Assembly (NCBI GenBank): GCA_000719695.1
Contig: JOHN01000013.1
Coordinates: forward strand, 124,001 to 188,000
From: Streptomyces sp. NRRL F-6131
GTDB taxonomy: Bacteria; Actinomycetota; Actinomycetes; Streptomycetales; Streptomycetaceae
Length of the DNA stretch: 64,000 nucleotides
Direction of reading: 5' to 3'
Shown here: positions 46,781 to 57,665 of the stretch, piece after piece
How the letters are laid out: each line of letters starts with the position of its first letter
Numbering within the stretch: the stretch's first letter is position 1
Notes under the pieces: model-generated
The model's database searches: none
Seen by the model: only the letters and a program-made list of their open reading frames with translations
What the model was told of the DNA's origin: nothing
Program-made: the position numbers and the translations under genes

Positions 46781-48184
46781 CACCGGGAGCTCCTCGGCGG
46801 CCTCCGCCAGGTGGGCGGTGATCACCAGGGTGCCCTCCTCCACCTGGTAGTCCAGCGGCGCCGCCAGTCGGCGCATGGTCGCGATCAGCCCCGTGTTGGA
46901 CGACTGGGTGACCGCGTACACCGTCTCCACCCCGGCCTCCAGGGCCAGCGCGGACATCCGCCGCATGAGGTCCAGGCCGAGCCCGCGCCGCTGCCAGGCG
47001 TCCTCGACCAGCACCGCCACCTCGGCGCTGTCGTCGTCCCACATCAGGTGCCCGAGGGCGACGATCCGTCCGTCGGCCGCCTCCACCGCCAACGTCTGCC
47101 CGTGCCGGGCGTTCAGCAGGTGGTCCAGGTAGCGGTCGGCGTCCCGGACCGGCCCGTGGTAGCGCTTGCGCAGGGTGTCGGGCGAGCACCGGCCGTGCAT
47201 CGCCAGGGCGGCCGCCTTGTCGTCCGCGTCCGCGCGCCGCACGGTCAGCTCGGCCCCGGCCGGCACGCTCAGCCGGGCCCGGACGTCCGGCACCCGGGGG
47301 CCGAGCAGGGTGTCCAGCTCGACCAGGGCCTGCGCCCGGGCGAACTCGGTCGGCGTGAACGGCAGCTGCGGGCGGGTGAGCTCGATGAGGTCGCCGGAGG
47401 GCAGCGGCAGGCGCAGCACGTGGCCGTCCACCCCGGCGGTGCCCCGCGCCGCCGCACCCGGGTACTGCCGGATGCTGCACTGCCCGAAGAGCTGCCGCAG
47501 CGCGACCGGCAGCTCGGCGGCGTCCAGCGCCGTCCGGGTGGCGAGCGCCAGCACGTGGGTGGGCACGTCCACCAGGTCGTGCGCGTCCGCCGGGCCGGTC
47601 CAGATGTCGTGCCCGCCGGCCCCGGCCACCAGCGCCGTCAGGTCGGCCCGGGTCAGCGAGCGCGGCGCGCGGACGAAGAACTCGTCCACGGCGCCGGTCG
47701 GCAGCGGGTGGGACTGCATCGAGACGATGTTCACCTGCCGACCGGCGAAGGCCGCGCAGACCCGGGCCAGGCTGCCGGGGGAGTCCTGCACGGTGGTGCG
47801 GACCCGCCAGAGCGCGCTGCCCTCGAAGTCGTCCAGCGGCCCGCGCAGCGGCCCGGTCCCGGGGTCCCCCGCCGCGGCCGCCCCGCCCGGCGGCGCGGGC
47901 GAGTCCGGCCCCGGTGGCCCGTGCAACTGGTGGCGGTGCGCCCACCAGGTGTGGAACAGCGCGGTGGCGAGCAGCGCGGCGGCGGACGCGGCCAGCAGCA
48001 CCGGCCCGTCCGGCCCGTGCACCACGAGCTTGGCCACCAGGTCGGCGGCGGTCACCGAGAGGAACACGGCGGAGAGCTCCACCGCGTCGCGCCGCCATCT
48101 GTGGGTGCGGCCGCCGCGGCGCTGGGCACGGGAGGGGGTCGTGGTCGGATCGATCGTGGTCGTCAGGTGCTCCGGGTGCTCCAT
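46754..48184 (-). CDS. Membrane-anchored ACT-GNAT fusion protein
   Basis: The 476-residue protein has two N-terminal membrane segments (about 34-82, ending LLATALFHTWWAH). An ACT domain follows at about 128-200 (TTVQDSPGSLARVCAAFAGRQ then NIVSMQSH), a middle region, and a C-terminal GNAT acetyltransferase (about 300-460; acetyl-CoA loop QRRGLGLDLM). ACT domains bind small ligands such as amino acids, so a ligand-controlled acetylation at the membrane is a reasonable inference; the target is unknown. The ATG 48184 is preceded by an AT-richer stretch with the likely promoter. Confidence 0.8.
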   Translation of the reverse strand: MEHPEHLTTTIDPTTTPSRAQRRGGRTHRWRRDAVELSAVFLSVTAADLVAKLVVHGPDGPVLLAASAAALLATALFHTWWAHRHQLHGPPGPDSPAPPGGAAAAGDPGTGPLRGPLDDFEGSALWRVRTTVQDSPGSLARVCAAFAGRQVNIVSMQSHPLPTGAVDEFFVRAPRSLTRADLTALVAGAGGHDIWTGPADAHDLVDVPTHVLALATRTALDAAELPVALRQLFGQCSIRQYPGAAARGTAGVDGHVLRLPLPSGDLIELTRPQLPFTPTEFARAQALVELDTLLGPRVPDVRARLSVPAGAELTVRRADADDKAAALAMHGRCSPDTLRKRYHGPVRDADRYLDHLLNARHGQTLAVEAADGRIVALGHLMWDDDSAEVAVLVEDAWQRRGLGLDLMRRMSALALEAGVETVYAVTQSSNTGLIATMRRLAAPLDYQVEEGTLVITAHLAEAAEELPVPWQTRPGR

Positions 48185-48260
48185 GCCATCAATCTGCCGC
48201 TTCCGTGTTTCACGATCACGAATCCTCCGTGACCTCGCGGTTAATGGTGCCGTGACGGGA

Positions 48261-49715
48261 TCAGCGGGGCCGCTCTCCGGCCGTCTCGCGGGCGGCGATC
48301 TCGCGGGCGGCGGACTTCAGCTCGGTGAGCAGGATCTCCAGGTCGGCCTCGGTGGTGGCGGGGTTGAGGAGGCAGGCGCGGAGGATCTCGTGGCCGTGCA
48401 GCAGGGCGCCGGTGAGGAAGGCCCGGCCGCGGCGCTGGACGGCGGCGGGGAGGTCGCGGTTGAGGGCGTCGACGGCGGCGTCGGTCAGCCCGGCGGGGCG
48501 CAGCCGGAACGCCACGATCGAGGTCTGCACCTCGGCGAGGAGCTCCAACTCGGGATCGGCGGTGACGAGTTCGCCGAGCCGGCGGGCCAGGGCGGTGGTC
48601 CGGGCGATGTCCGCGACGAGGCCGTCGCGGCCGCGGTGGGCGATGGTGGCCCACACCTTGAGGGCGCGGAACGGGCGGGTCTGCTCGGTGCCGTACTCGG
48701 AGAACCAGCCGAGCTCGCCGGCCGCCTCGTCGCGCAGGTAGGAGGGGACGAGGCTGAAGGTGGCGCGCAGCTCGGCGGTGTCGCGGACCAGGGCGCAGCC
48801 GCAGTCGACCGGGACGCCGAGCCACTTGTGCGGGTCGAGGGCGAGCGAGTCGGCCCGGGCCAGCCCGGCGTAGCGGTGCGCGATCACCGGGTCGAGCACC
48901 CCGAACGCCCCGTACGCGCCGTCCACGTGCAGCCAGAGCCGCTCCTCGGCGCAGAGGTCGGCGATCGGGTCGAAGGCGTCCACCGCGCCGGTGCCGACCG
49001 TGCCGGCCGAGGCCACCACCAGGAACGGCAGCAGCCCGGCCGCCCGGTCGCGGGCGACCGCGGCGCGCAGGTCGGCGAGGTCGAGGCGCCCGTCCGGGCC
49101 GGTGGCCACGGTGCGCAGGTGTCTGCTGCCGAGGCCCAGCAGCTCGGCGGCCTTGCGGACGCAGGAGTGGGTCTCGCCGGTGACGTAGCCGACCAGTGGC
49201 GGCATCCCGGCCAGGCCGTCCTCGCGGACGTCCCACCCGGCGGCGCGGGCGGCCCGGTTGCGGGCGGCGGCGAGGCAGACGATGGTCGCCATCGAGGTGC
49301 CGGAGGTGAGCAGCCCGCCGCCGGCCGGGTGCGGGAAGCCGACCAGCTCGGCGATCCAGCGGACCACGGCCCGCTCCAGGTGGACGTCCGCGTGGTCGCC
49401 GCCGGCCGAGCTGGGGTTCATCGCGGCGGCGGCCAGGGAGGCGAGCACCCCGGCCGGGGCGGGCGCGGAGTTCACCCAGCCGAAGAAGCGCGGGTGGCCG
49501 TTGCCCATCGGGTGGGGCAGGACGTCCCGGCCGACGGCCGCCAGCAGCTCGGCCAGCGGGCGGCCGTCCGTGGGCAGCGGGGCGTCCAGCAGGGTGCGGC
49601 GGGCGGCGTCGTCCATCGGCTGCCAGACCGGGCGGGCGGCCAGCCCGGCGAGGTGGTCGGCGACCAGGTCGGCGGCGGTGTGCGCGGCGCTGCGGAAGTC
49701 GTCGGAGGAGGTCAT
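48261..49715 (-). CDS. PLP-dependent group II decarboxylase (aromatic amino acid / glutamate-like)
   Basis: The 484-residue protein has the fold-type I pattern of group II decarboxylases: GLLTSGTSMATI, the substrate loop ETHSCVRKAAELLGLG, HVDGAYGAF (PLP Asp) and LALDPHKWLGVP with the Schiff-base Lys. The start ATG 49715 with GGAG upstream gives MTSSDDFRSAAH; a 17-codon extension is poor. Substrate could be an aromatic amino acid, 2,4-diaminobutyrate or similar; not resolvable by eye. Confidence 0.88.
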   Translation of the reverse strand: MTSSDDFRSAAHTAADLVADHLAGLAARPVWQPMDDAARRTLLDAPLPTDGRPLAELLAAVGRDVLPHPMGNGHPRFFGWVNSAPAPAGVLASLAAAAMNPSSAGGDHADVHLERAVVRWIAELVGFPHPAGGGLLTSGTSMATIVCLAAARNRAARAAGWDVREDGLAGMPPLVGYVTGETHSCVRKAAELLGLGSRHLRTVATGPDGRLDLADLRAAVARDRAAGLLPFLVVASAGTVGTGAVDAFDPIADLCAEERLWLHVDGAYGAFGVLDPVIAHRYAGLARADSLALDPHKWLGVPVDCGCALVRDTAELRATFSLVPSYLRDEAAGELGWFSEYGTEQTRPFRALKVWATIAHRGRDGLVADIARTTALARRLGELVTADPELELLAEVQTSIVAFRLRPAGLTDAAVDALNRDLPAAVQRRGRAFLTGALLHGHEILRACLLNPATTEADLEILLTELKSAAREIAARETAGERPR

Positions 49716-49790
49716 GCGGCGGCTCCAGGTGGTGCGGGGCCCGGTGGCGCGGCGTCCTCGGCGCACCCGATCGCGGTGATCCTACGAAAG

Positions 49791-49818
49791 CGGGCCCGCG
49801 CCGTGCGGCGCGGGCCCG
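49791..49818 (-). terminator. Terminator of the secreted HELGH gene
   Basis: A perfect 12-bp stem (49791-49802 with 49807-49818), loop GTGC, 74 bases past the stop. Confidence 0.75.
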
Positions 49819-49891
49819 ACAGATGGGACGGGTGCGTCCGGTCCGGGGCCGGTCCCGGCGGACTCCGGAGCGGCGGCCGTTCCGGCGGCCG

Positions 49892-51031
49892 TCAGTCCAG
49901 GGAGGCGGAGAGCCCGCCCGCCGAGCGGCAGTAGCCCTGCATCTCCTTGTCGGTGAACTTGGCGCAGAGCCGGCCGGCCGCGCCCGCCTCCGTGTAGTTG
50001 ACCGTGTAGTAGCTGACCAGTCCCTCGGCGCAGGCCTTGCGCTGCCAGCCGTCCGCGGCGGTGGCGCACTGCTGGGCGGCCCAGTCCTCGCGGTCCAGGT
50101 TGTACTTCATGGTGCGCGAGCCCACGCCCCGGCTGCAGTCCACCGCCCCGCCGGAGGCCTTGCCGTTGAGGCACCACTTCAGCGCCTCGGCGTACACCTC
50201 GGGGTGGTTCGGGTAGTCGTGCGAGGAGAGGTAGAAGGTCGGCGCGTAGAAGAAGCAGGCGGACTGGAACAGCGCCGGCTGCTCCTTGCACGGGTAGAGC
50301 GGGTCCTGGGCGAGCTTGTCGGCGGGGAGGTTGGCCTTCGCCTTCTCGTCCTCCTCGTCCGGGCCGAAGAGCTGCATGAACAGGCCCTCGGAGCAGCGGA
50401 TCCGGTTCTGGTCGGTGGTGAACCGGTTGCACAGCTCGCGCGCCTTGCCGACGTCCTGCTTGGCGACGAACATCGTGCCGTGGCCGACGCCGTGGATGCA
50501 CGGGCCGCTGTTCTTCGGCGCGCAGAGCTTGACCAGGTCGGTCTCCGGCTGGGTGGAGGCGTTGAGCATCTCCTCCACCGCGCCGTGCAGGTAGCCGGCC
50601 GCGCAGGTCTCGTGCGGGAAGGAGATGACCTTCTGGAAGTCGGCGTTGAACCGCTTGACCGCCGCGTGGCCGAGCTCGTGGGCGATCGGGTGGCAGAACC
50701 GGACGGTGTACGGCAGCTGTTTGGTGATCCGGTCGAGGTCGGCCAGGGCGACGCCGGGGTCGGTGGCGTCCATCTCGGCCATCAGCTTGTTGCGCAGCGT
50801 CGAGCGGGTCCAGACCGCCGGGTCCGCGGTCGCGGTGGCCGCCGCGGCCGGCTGCCCGGTGCCGGCGGGCGCCGCGCCGGCCGGGCCGGTGGTGCCCTCC
50901 GTCCCGGGGGTGACCGCGCCGACGGCGGCCCGGTCGACCGGCTCGGGCGTCCAGTCGGTGACGGCCACCGACCCCAGCCCCAGCACCCCGAGCAGCAGGG
51001 CGGTGAGAATCGCGAAGGCTCGCGGTTGCAT
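49892..51031 (-). CDS. Secreted or anchored protein with HELGH and repeated Cys/His motifs, function unknown
   Basis: The 379-residue protein starts at ATG 51031 (MQPRAFAILTALLLGVLGLGS, a signal or anchor). After an Ala/Thr/Gly/Pro linker (about 35-75) comes a Cys-rich domain with FCHPIAHELGHAAV, CAAGYLHGAVEEML and CIHGVGHGTMF. HELGH fits the HExxH zinc-protease pattern, but the recurrent C-x-HG motifs suggest a repeated metal- or disulfide-rich fold rather than a standard protease. About 16 Cys point to an extracytoplasmic place. I do not recognise the family. It stands alone between the decarboxylase and asparagine synthetase genes. Confidence 0.65.
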   Translation of the reverse strand: MQPRAFAILTALLLGVLGLGSVAVTDWTPEPVDRAAVGAVTPGTEGTTGPAGAAPAGTGQPAAAATATADPAVWTRSTLRNKLMAEMDATDPGVALADLDRITKQLPYTVRFCHPIAHELGHAAVKRFNADFQKVISFPHETCAAGYLHGAVEEMLNASTQPETDLVKLCAPKNSGPCIHGVGHGTMFVAKQDVGKARELCNRFTTDQNRIRCSEGLFMQLFGPDEEDEKAKANLPADKLAQDPLYPCKEQPALFQSACFFYAPTFYLSSHDYPNHPEVYAEALKWCLNGKASGGAVDCSRGVGSRTMKYNLDREDWAAQQCATAADGWQRKACAEGLVSYYTVNYTEAGAAGRLCAKFTDKEMQGYCRSAGGLSASLD

Positions 51032-51273
51032 GACGGAGATCCCCCGGCGGATCGAACGGACGGGACGCAACCCATCCTGACGGCACGGGCCTCGGATTCC
51101 GTGTTTTCGGCCGCCATTCGGGAGGTGTCGGCGACGCTATCGCACGTCCCGCCCGGTCAACGAGGCGGCCCGGGGAGTGGTCACCGTCCCCCGGGCGGCG
51201 CAACCGGCGCGCGCCCGGGGCGGCGGGTGGTGACGGCTGGTGACGACTGGTGACGGGGCTTTGCGGAGAGGGC

Positions 51274-53148
51274 CTAGAGCTCCAGGGACACCTGGTACTC
51301 CGTCAGCCAGGCGTTGAGGTCCAGGGCCAGATCGGCCGCCAGCCGGACGGTCTGCGGGTCGGTGCCCGGGGCGAGGGCGTCGGCCAGGGCGCGCCGGTCC
51401 AGCAGGGCGAGGGCGGGGGAGGAGGGGTCGGCGGCCAGCTCGGCGAGTTCGCGGCGCAGCAGCTCCGGGTAGCGCGGGTCCTGCACCACCGGGTAGGGGC
51501 TCTTCATCCGGTCGGCGATCTCGGCCGGCAGCACGTCCCGGACGGCGGCGCGCAGCAGGCTCTTCTCCCGGCCGTCGAAGGACTTCATCGCCCACGGCGT
51601 GTTGAAGACGTACTGCACCAGCCGGTGGTCGCAGAACGGCACCCTCACCTCCAGCCCGTTCGCCATGCTCATCCGGTCCTTGCGGTCCAGCAGGATGGAG
51701 ACGAAGCGGGTCAGGTTGAGGTACGACACCTCCCGCATCCGCCGTTCGAACGGGTCGGTGTCCGGCAGGTGCGGCACCTCGGCGAGCGCCTCCCGGTAGC
51801 GGGCGCGCCGGTAGCCGGGCAGGTCGAGCTTGCCGAGCAGCCCCCGGTCCAGCAGCTGTTCGCGCGGTCCCGCGCCCCGCCCGCCGAGGCCGCTGAGTCC
51901 GGTCGCCCACGGGAAGTCGTCGGCGTTGACGGCCTTCGGGTCGTGGAACCAGCGGTAGCCGCCGAACAGCTCGTCCGCGGACTCGCCGGACAGGGCGACC
52001 GTGGAGTGCGCGCGCACCCCGCGGAAGAGCAGCAGCAGTGAGGTGTCCATGTCGCCGACGCCGCCCGGCAGGTCCCGGGCGCGCAGGGTGGCGAGCCGCT
52101 GCGCCGGGTCGGTGAGGGCGGCGCTGTCCAGCTCGACGACCCGGTGGTCGGCGCCCACGTGCCGGGCGAGCAGCTCCGCGTACGGCCCGTCCGGGGTGGT
52201 GCGCACCGCGTCCGGGTGGAAGTGCTCGCGCTGCCCGGTGAAGTCGACCGCGAAGGAGCGGACCGGTCCGGCGCCCGCCGCGTGCAGGGTGCGGGCGGCC
52301 AGGGCGGTGACCGCGCTGGAGTCGAGGCCGCCGGAGAGCAGTGAGCAGAGCGGCACGTCCGCCTCCAGCTGGCGGTGGACGATGTCCTCCAGCAGCGCCC
52401 GGACGGTGGTGATCGTGGTGGCGAGGTCCTGGGTGTGCCGGCGGGCCTCCAGCGCCCAGTAGCGGCGGACCGAGACGCCCGAGCGCCGCACCCTGACCAG
52501 GTGGCCGGGCCGGACCTCGGCGATGCCCCGGTAGGGGGTGAGGCCCGGGGTGCGGGTCATCGCGACCAGCTCGCGCAGCCCGTCCAGGTCGACCACCGGG
52601 CGCACCGCGGGGTGCGCGAGCAGGGCCTTGGGCTCCGAGCCGAAGACCACGCCGTCCGGGGTCACGCGGTAGTGCAGCGGCTTGACGCCCATCCGGTCGC
52701 GGACCAGGAGCAGCTCCTCGGTGCGGGTGTCCCAGACGGCGAAGGCGAACATGCCGTTGAGCCGCTCGGCGACCTGCTCGCCCCACTCCAGGTAGCCGCG
52801 CAGGACCACCTCGGTGTCGCTGCGGGTGCGGAAGCGGTGGCCGGCCGCCTCCAGCTCGGCGCGCAGCTCGCGGTGGTTGTACACCTCGCCGTTGTAGACG
52901 AGCACGGCCGGCGGCCGTCCATGGTGCCCGGCCGGCGGCCGTCCGTGGTGCCCGGCCGTCATCGGCTGGACGCCGCCCGCGGGGTCGATCACGGCGAGGC
53001 GCCGGTGGCCGAGGGCGGCGTGCCGCTCCAGGTGGACGCCGCCGTCGTCCGGGCCGCGGCAGGCCTGGGTGGCCGTCATGGCGTCGAGCACGGCACGTTC
53101 GAGGGTCAGGTCGCGGTCGTGGGCGACCCAGCCGGTGATCCCGCACAT
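51274..53148 (-). CDS. asnB: Asparagine synthetase, glutamine-hydrolysing
   Basis: The 624-residue protein starts at ATG 53148, which exposes the N-terminal Cys nucleophile (MCGITGWV) of the class II glutaminase domain; the longer frame would destroy it. The glutaminase has YNGEVYNH and RDRMGVKPLHY; the synthetase domain has the pyrophosphate loop LLSGGLDSSAV and SGESADELFGGY. Besides asparagine synthesis, members in actinomycetes can amidate other molecules. An 8-residue duplication (GHHGRPPA twice) lies at about residues 66-81. Confidence 0.92.
   Translation of the reverse strand: MCGITGWVAHDRDLTLERAVLDAMTATQACRGPDDGGVHLERHAALGHRRLAVIDPAGGVQPMTAGHHGRPPAGHHGRPPAVLVYNGEVYNHRELRAELEAAGHRFRTRSDTEVVLRGYLEWGEQVAERLNGMFAFAVWDTRTEELLLVRDRMGVKPLHYRVTPDGVVFGSEPKALLAHPAVRPVVDLDGLRELVAMTRTPGLTPYRGIAEVRPGHLVRVRRSGVSVRRYWALEARRHTQDLATTITTVRALLEDIVHRQLEADVPLCSLLSGGLDSSAVTALAARTLHAAGAGPVRSFAVDFTGQREHFHPDAVRTTPDGPYAELLARHVGADHRVVELDSAALTDPAQRLATLRARDLPGGVGDMDTSLLLLFRGVRAHSTVALSGESADELFGGYRWFHDPKAVNADDFPWATGLSGLGGRGAGPREQLLDRGLLGKLDLPGYRRARYREALAEVPHLPDTDPFERRMREVSYLNLTRFVSILLDRKDRMSMANGLEVRVPFCDHRLVQYVFNTPWAMKSFDGREKSLLRAAVRDVLPAEIADRMKSPYPVVQDPRYPELLRRELAELAADPSSPALALLDRRALADALAPGTDPQTVRLAADLALDLNAWLTEYQVSLEL
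52906..52953. repeat. 24-bp in-frame duplication in asnB
   Basis: Two adjacent 24-mers starting GGCCGGCGGCCGTCC differ at a single base and double the peptide GHHGRPPA in the glutaminase domain. Confidence 0.9.
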
Positions 53149-53290
53149 CAGCAAGCCTCCGGTTCTTCCGACACTCTTCCGACGCTCCCGCCCCTGGTCC
53201 CGCACCCCGGTCCCCCCGGTGTGTGAGCAAGGCATCACGCTACGTGGTGACCCGACCCCCTACAAGACCCCCGGTCCTCCCTCGAATGCC

Positions 53291-53351
53291 GCAGGATCCT
53301 GCCCGATTTCGGGCAGGATCTTTGATCTTTGCCGGACGGGCCGCCTAGGCT
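53291..53351. promoter_or_regulatory. Dyad and promoter between asnB and the glmS-linked small gene
   Basis: GATCCTGCCCG-ATTT-CGGGCAGGATC is a perfect 11-bp dyad (53295-53320), overlapping the 12-bp palindrome GCAGGATCCTGC (53291-53302). It is followed by TTGATC (53322) and TAGGCT (53346) with an 18-base spacer, a good candidate promoter for the + strand gene whose GTG is at 53360, so that mRNA may be leaderless. The dyad sits where a regulator could control both directions. Confidence 0.55.
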
Positions 53352-53359
53352 CCCCCCTT

Positions 53360-53644
53360 GTGTCCAGCTCGACAGGTGCCTCGCACCCTCACGAAGACCT
53401 CCTCGCCCACCTCACCCGGACCAGCCCGCTGGGCCCCGGCGAGGCGGCGCGGGTGGTGGCGGAGGTGCTGGCGTACTTCTCCGAGACCACCGAGGAGTAC
53501 GTCCGCCGCCGTCACGGCGAGCTGCAGGCACGCGGCCTGACCAACGAGAAGATCTTCGCCCGGCTCGCCGAGGAGCTCCCGGCCCGTCGGGTCGCGGCCC
53601 CCGGGCTCTCGGCCCGCCAGCTGCGCCGGATCGTCTACGGCTGA
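53360..53644 (+). CDS. Small conserved protein upstream of glmS
   Basis: The 94-residue protein starts at GTG 53360 (MSSSTGASHPHEDL). It is hydrophilic and helical (EEYVRRRHGELQARGLTNEKIF, LSARQLRRIVYG) with no recognised motif. The predicted promoter stands only 9 bases before the start. It ends 55 bases before glmS and is probably co-transcribed. Function unknown. Confidence 0.7.
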   Translation: MSSSTGASHPHEDLLAHLTRTSPLGPGEAARVVAEVLAYFSETTEEYVRRRHGELQARGLTNEKIFARLAEELPARRVAAPGLSARQLRRIVYG

Positions 53645-53699
53645 CCGGCCGTCGCCGCCGAGCACCGGAACCACGGAACCAAGGAACAAGGAGTCCACC

Positions 53700-55526
<1,827 letters not shown>

Positions 55527-55540
55527 TCGCGGACGCCCCG

Positions 55541-55567
55541 GGGCCGGCCGTGCTCCACGGCCGGTCC
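55541..55567 (+). terminator. glmS terminator
   Basis: A stem of about 12 pairs (core 55544-55552 with 55556-55564) closes loop CTC, starting 15 bases after the stop. Confidence 0.75.
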
Positions 55568-55635
55568 CGGGCGCGGTCCACGGGGCGTTCCGGGTGCGGT
55601 CCGGACGGTCAGCCGGCCGTCCCGCGCACCGGCCA

Positions 55636-55657
55636 GGCGCCGGAGTATGCCGGCGCC
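55636..55657 (-). terminator. Terminator of the GH35 gene
   Basis: A perfect 8-bp stem GGCGCCGG/CCGGCGCC with loop AGTATG, 22 bases past the beta-galactosidase stop. Confidence 0.6.
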
Positions 55658-55678
55658 GGGCGCGGCGGCGGGCCGGTC

Positions 55679-57484
55679 TCAGTAGTCGGCGCTGGGGGCG
55701 CGGGTGGTGGGGCCGAGGTCCGGCTCGTCGCGGAGCTCCAGCGCCTCGGCGTGGCGGTCCAGTTCGAGGACGAGCAGGGTGTTGCGGCCCGGCTGCCAGA
55801 GCGGCGCCGGGGCGTAGAGGGTGCGCTGCGGACCCTCCTCGGTGTAGCGGCCGAGCAGGAACCCGTTCAGCCAGAGCAGCCCCCGGCCCCAGCCCGGGAG
55901 GGCCACGAAGGCGTCGGCGGGGGTGTCGACCTCGGTCTCGAAACGGTGGAAGACCGGGTCGCCGTCGGCGGTCCCGACACCGTCCTCGAAGGTGAGGGCG
56001 GAGAGGTCGGTGAGCGGCAGCGGGCGGATCTCCCAGCCGTGCAGGCGCTGGCGCTCGTGCGAGACACCGCGCCGGATCCCCTTGCGATCGTCCATCTGCG
56101 GCCCGTAGTTGGCACGGCCGAGCGCCTCGACCAGGATGTCCAGGGTGACCCCGGCCGGGCCAGTGGCCAGCGGAAGGGCGGCGCCCGGCGCGTTGCGGTC
56201 GACGGCGCCGAGCGGCCGGCCGTCCGCGAAGACCTGCGCGCGGTCGCCGACGCCGTCGATCCGCAGCGGCATCTCCGGCCGCGGGCCGGGGACGTGCGTG
56301 CGGTAGTGGATCAGACCGAGCGACTGGCCGACCCGCTCCATCGGCTCCGTGGTGGGCCGGTGGATCGGCGTCGACAGCGCGTCCAGCGAGTCGAGCAAGC
56401 GGGCCCGACCGCTCGCCCGGTCGAGCCGGCGGGGCGCCAACCGGGGCTGCGGATCGGGGAGTTCACCCTCCGGGAGCGGCACGTACTTCCCGATCACGGC
56501 CCGCATCGCGTGGAACTTCTCGGTCAGCTCGCCCGCCTCGCCGATCGGCGCGTCGTAGTCGTAGCTGGTCACGGTCGGCTCGTACCCGGCGGTCTCGGGC
56601 CCCGTCCCGGAGTGGTTGGCCCCCGCCCAGAAGCCGAAGTTGGTGCCGCCGTGCGCCATGTAGAGGTTCACCGAGGCGCCGGTGGCCAGCAGCTCGTCGA
56701 GCGAGGCCGCCGCCTCCCCGGCGTCCCGCACATGGTGCGGCTCACCGATCCGGTCGAACCAGCCGATCCAGAACTCCATCGCCGCCAGCGGCCCCTTCGG
56801 CTGCTGACGGCGCAGCACCTCGAAGCGCTCCGGCGCCCGCGAGCCGAACGTCCCGGTCGCCAGCAGACCCGGGATCGCACCGCCCTGCTGCATGAAGTCC
56901 TCGGAACCGTCCGTGGTGAACAGCAGACAGTCCACGCCGCGCGCCAGCAGACCGTCCCGCAGATGGGCGAGGTAGGCGGCGTCGTTGCCGTAACTGCCGT
57001 ACTCGTTCTCGACCTGGACGGCCACGACCGGGCCGCCGCGGCTGCCGAGCAACGGCAGCAGCTCCGGGACCACCGCGTCGAACCAGCCGTCCACCTCGGC
57101 CAGGAACGCCGGATCGGAACTGCGCAACCCCATCCCGTCCGAGGCGAGCAGCCGGGCCGGCAGACCCCCGAACTCCCACTCGGCACAGATGTACGGCCCC
57201 GGCCGGAGGATGACGTCCAACCCGTGATCCCCGGCGGTCCGGACGAACCGGGCGACGTCCCGCCAGCCGGTGAAGTCCACCTCGCCGGAGGGGAGCTCGT
57301 GGAAGTTCCAGGGAACATAGGTGTCGACCGTGTTGACCCCCAGGGCGCGCAGCCGGCCCAACCGGTCGTCCCACAGCTCGGGGTGGACCCGGAAGTAGTG
57401 CAGCGCACCGGAAACGATCCGGTGCGGCACGCCGTTGCGGCGGAAGCCGCTGTCGTCGAAGTCGAGCTCGATCATCTCGCTCAT
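55679..57484 (-). CDS. Beta-galactosidase, glycoside hydrolase family 35
   Basis: The 601-residue enzyme is predicted to cleave terminal beta-galactosides. It has the GH35 barrel with SGALHYFR, VPWNFHE, RPGPYICAEWEFGG, acid/base Glu in VQVENEYGSYG, and the nucleophile Glu in MEFWIGWFD; GGTNFGFWAGAN follows. C-terminal jelly-roll domains complete it (LLWLNGFLLGRY). No signal peptide, so it is probably cytoplasmic. ATG 57484 is chosen; a second Met three codons later is possible. Confidence 0.93.
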   Translation of the reverse strand: MSEMIELDFDDSGFRRNGVPHRIVSGALHYFRVHPELWDDRLGRLRALGVNTVDTYVPWNFHELPSGEVDFTGWRDVARFVRTAGDHGLDVILRPGPYICAEWEFGGLPARLLASDGMGLRSSDPAFLAEVDGWFDAVVPELLPLLGSRGGPVVAVQVENEYGSYGNDAAYLAHLRDGLLARGVDCLLFTTDGSEDFMQQGGAIPGLLATGTFGSRAPERFEVLRRQQPKGPLAAMEFWIGWFDRIGEPHHVRDAGEAAASLDELLATGASVNLYMAHGGTNFGFWAGANHSGTGPETAGYEPTVTSYDYDAPIGEAGELTEKFHAMRAVIGKYVPLPEGELPDPQPRLAPRRLDRASGRARLLDSLDALSTPIHRPTTEPMERVGQSLGLIHYRTHVPGPRPEMPLRIDGVGDRAQVFADGRPLGAVDRNAPGAALPLATGPAGVTLDILVEALGRANYGPQMDDRKGIRRGVSHERQRLHGWEIRPLPLTDLSALTFEDGVGTADGDPVFHRFETEVDTPADAFVALPGWGRGLLWLNGFLLGRYTEEGPQRTLYAPAPLWQPGRNTLLVLELDRHAEALELRDEPDLGPTTRAPSADY

Positions 57485-57665
57485 GCGGACCAGCTTTCCG
57501 TGATGACGCGGTCGTCGGTCGGGTACTACGGCGTCGAAGCCGGCCCGGGGCGTCAGCCCCCCGGGCCGGCCCTCGTCCAGCCAGCGTATACGAGCTGTGT
57601 ACGCACCCCACCTACGTTTCGGCGGGCACGCACCACTCCGTACGAAGGCGAGGTCGCCGACGCCC

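Noticed and set aside
53295..53330. Rho-independent terminator with T-rich tail on the + strand
   Set aside because: No + strand gene ends upstream; asnB runs the other way. The dyad lies between two divergent starts and is better read as an operator.
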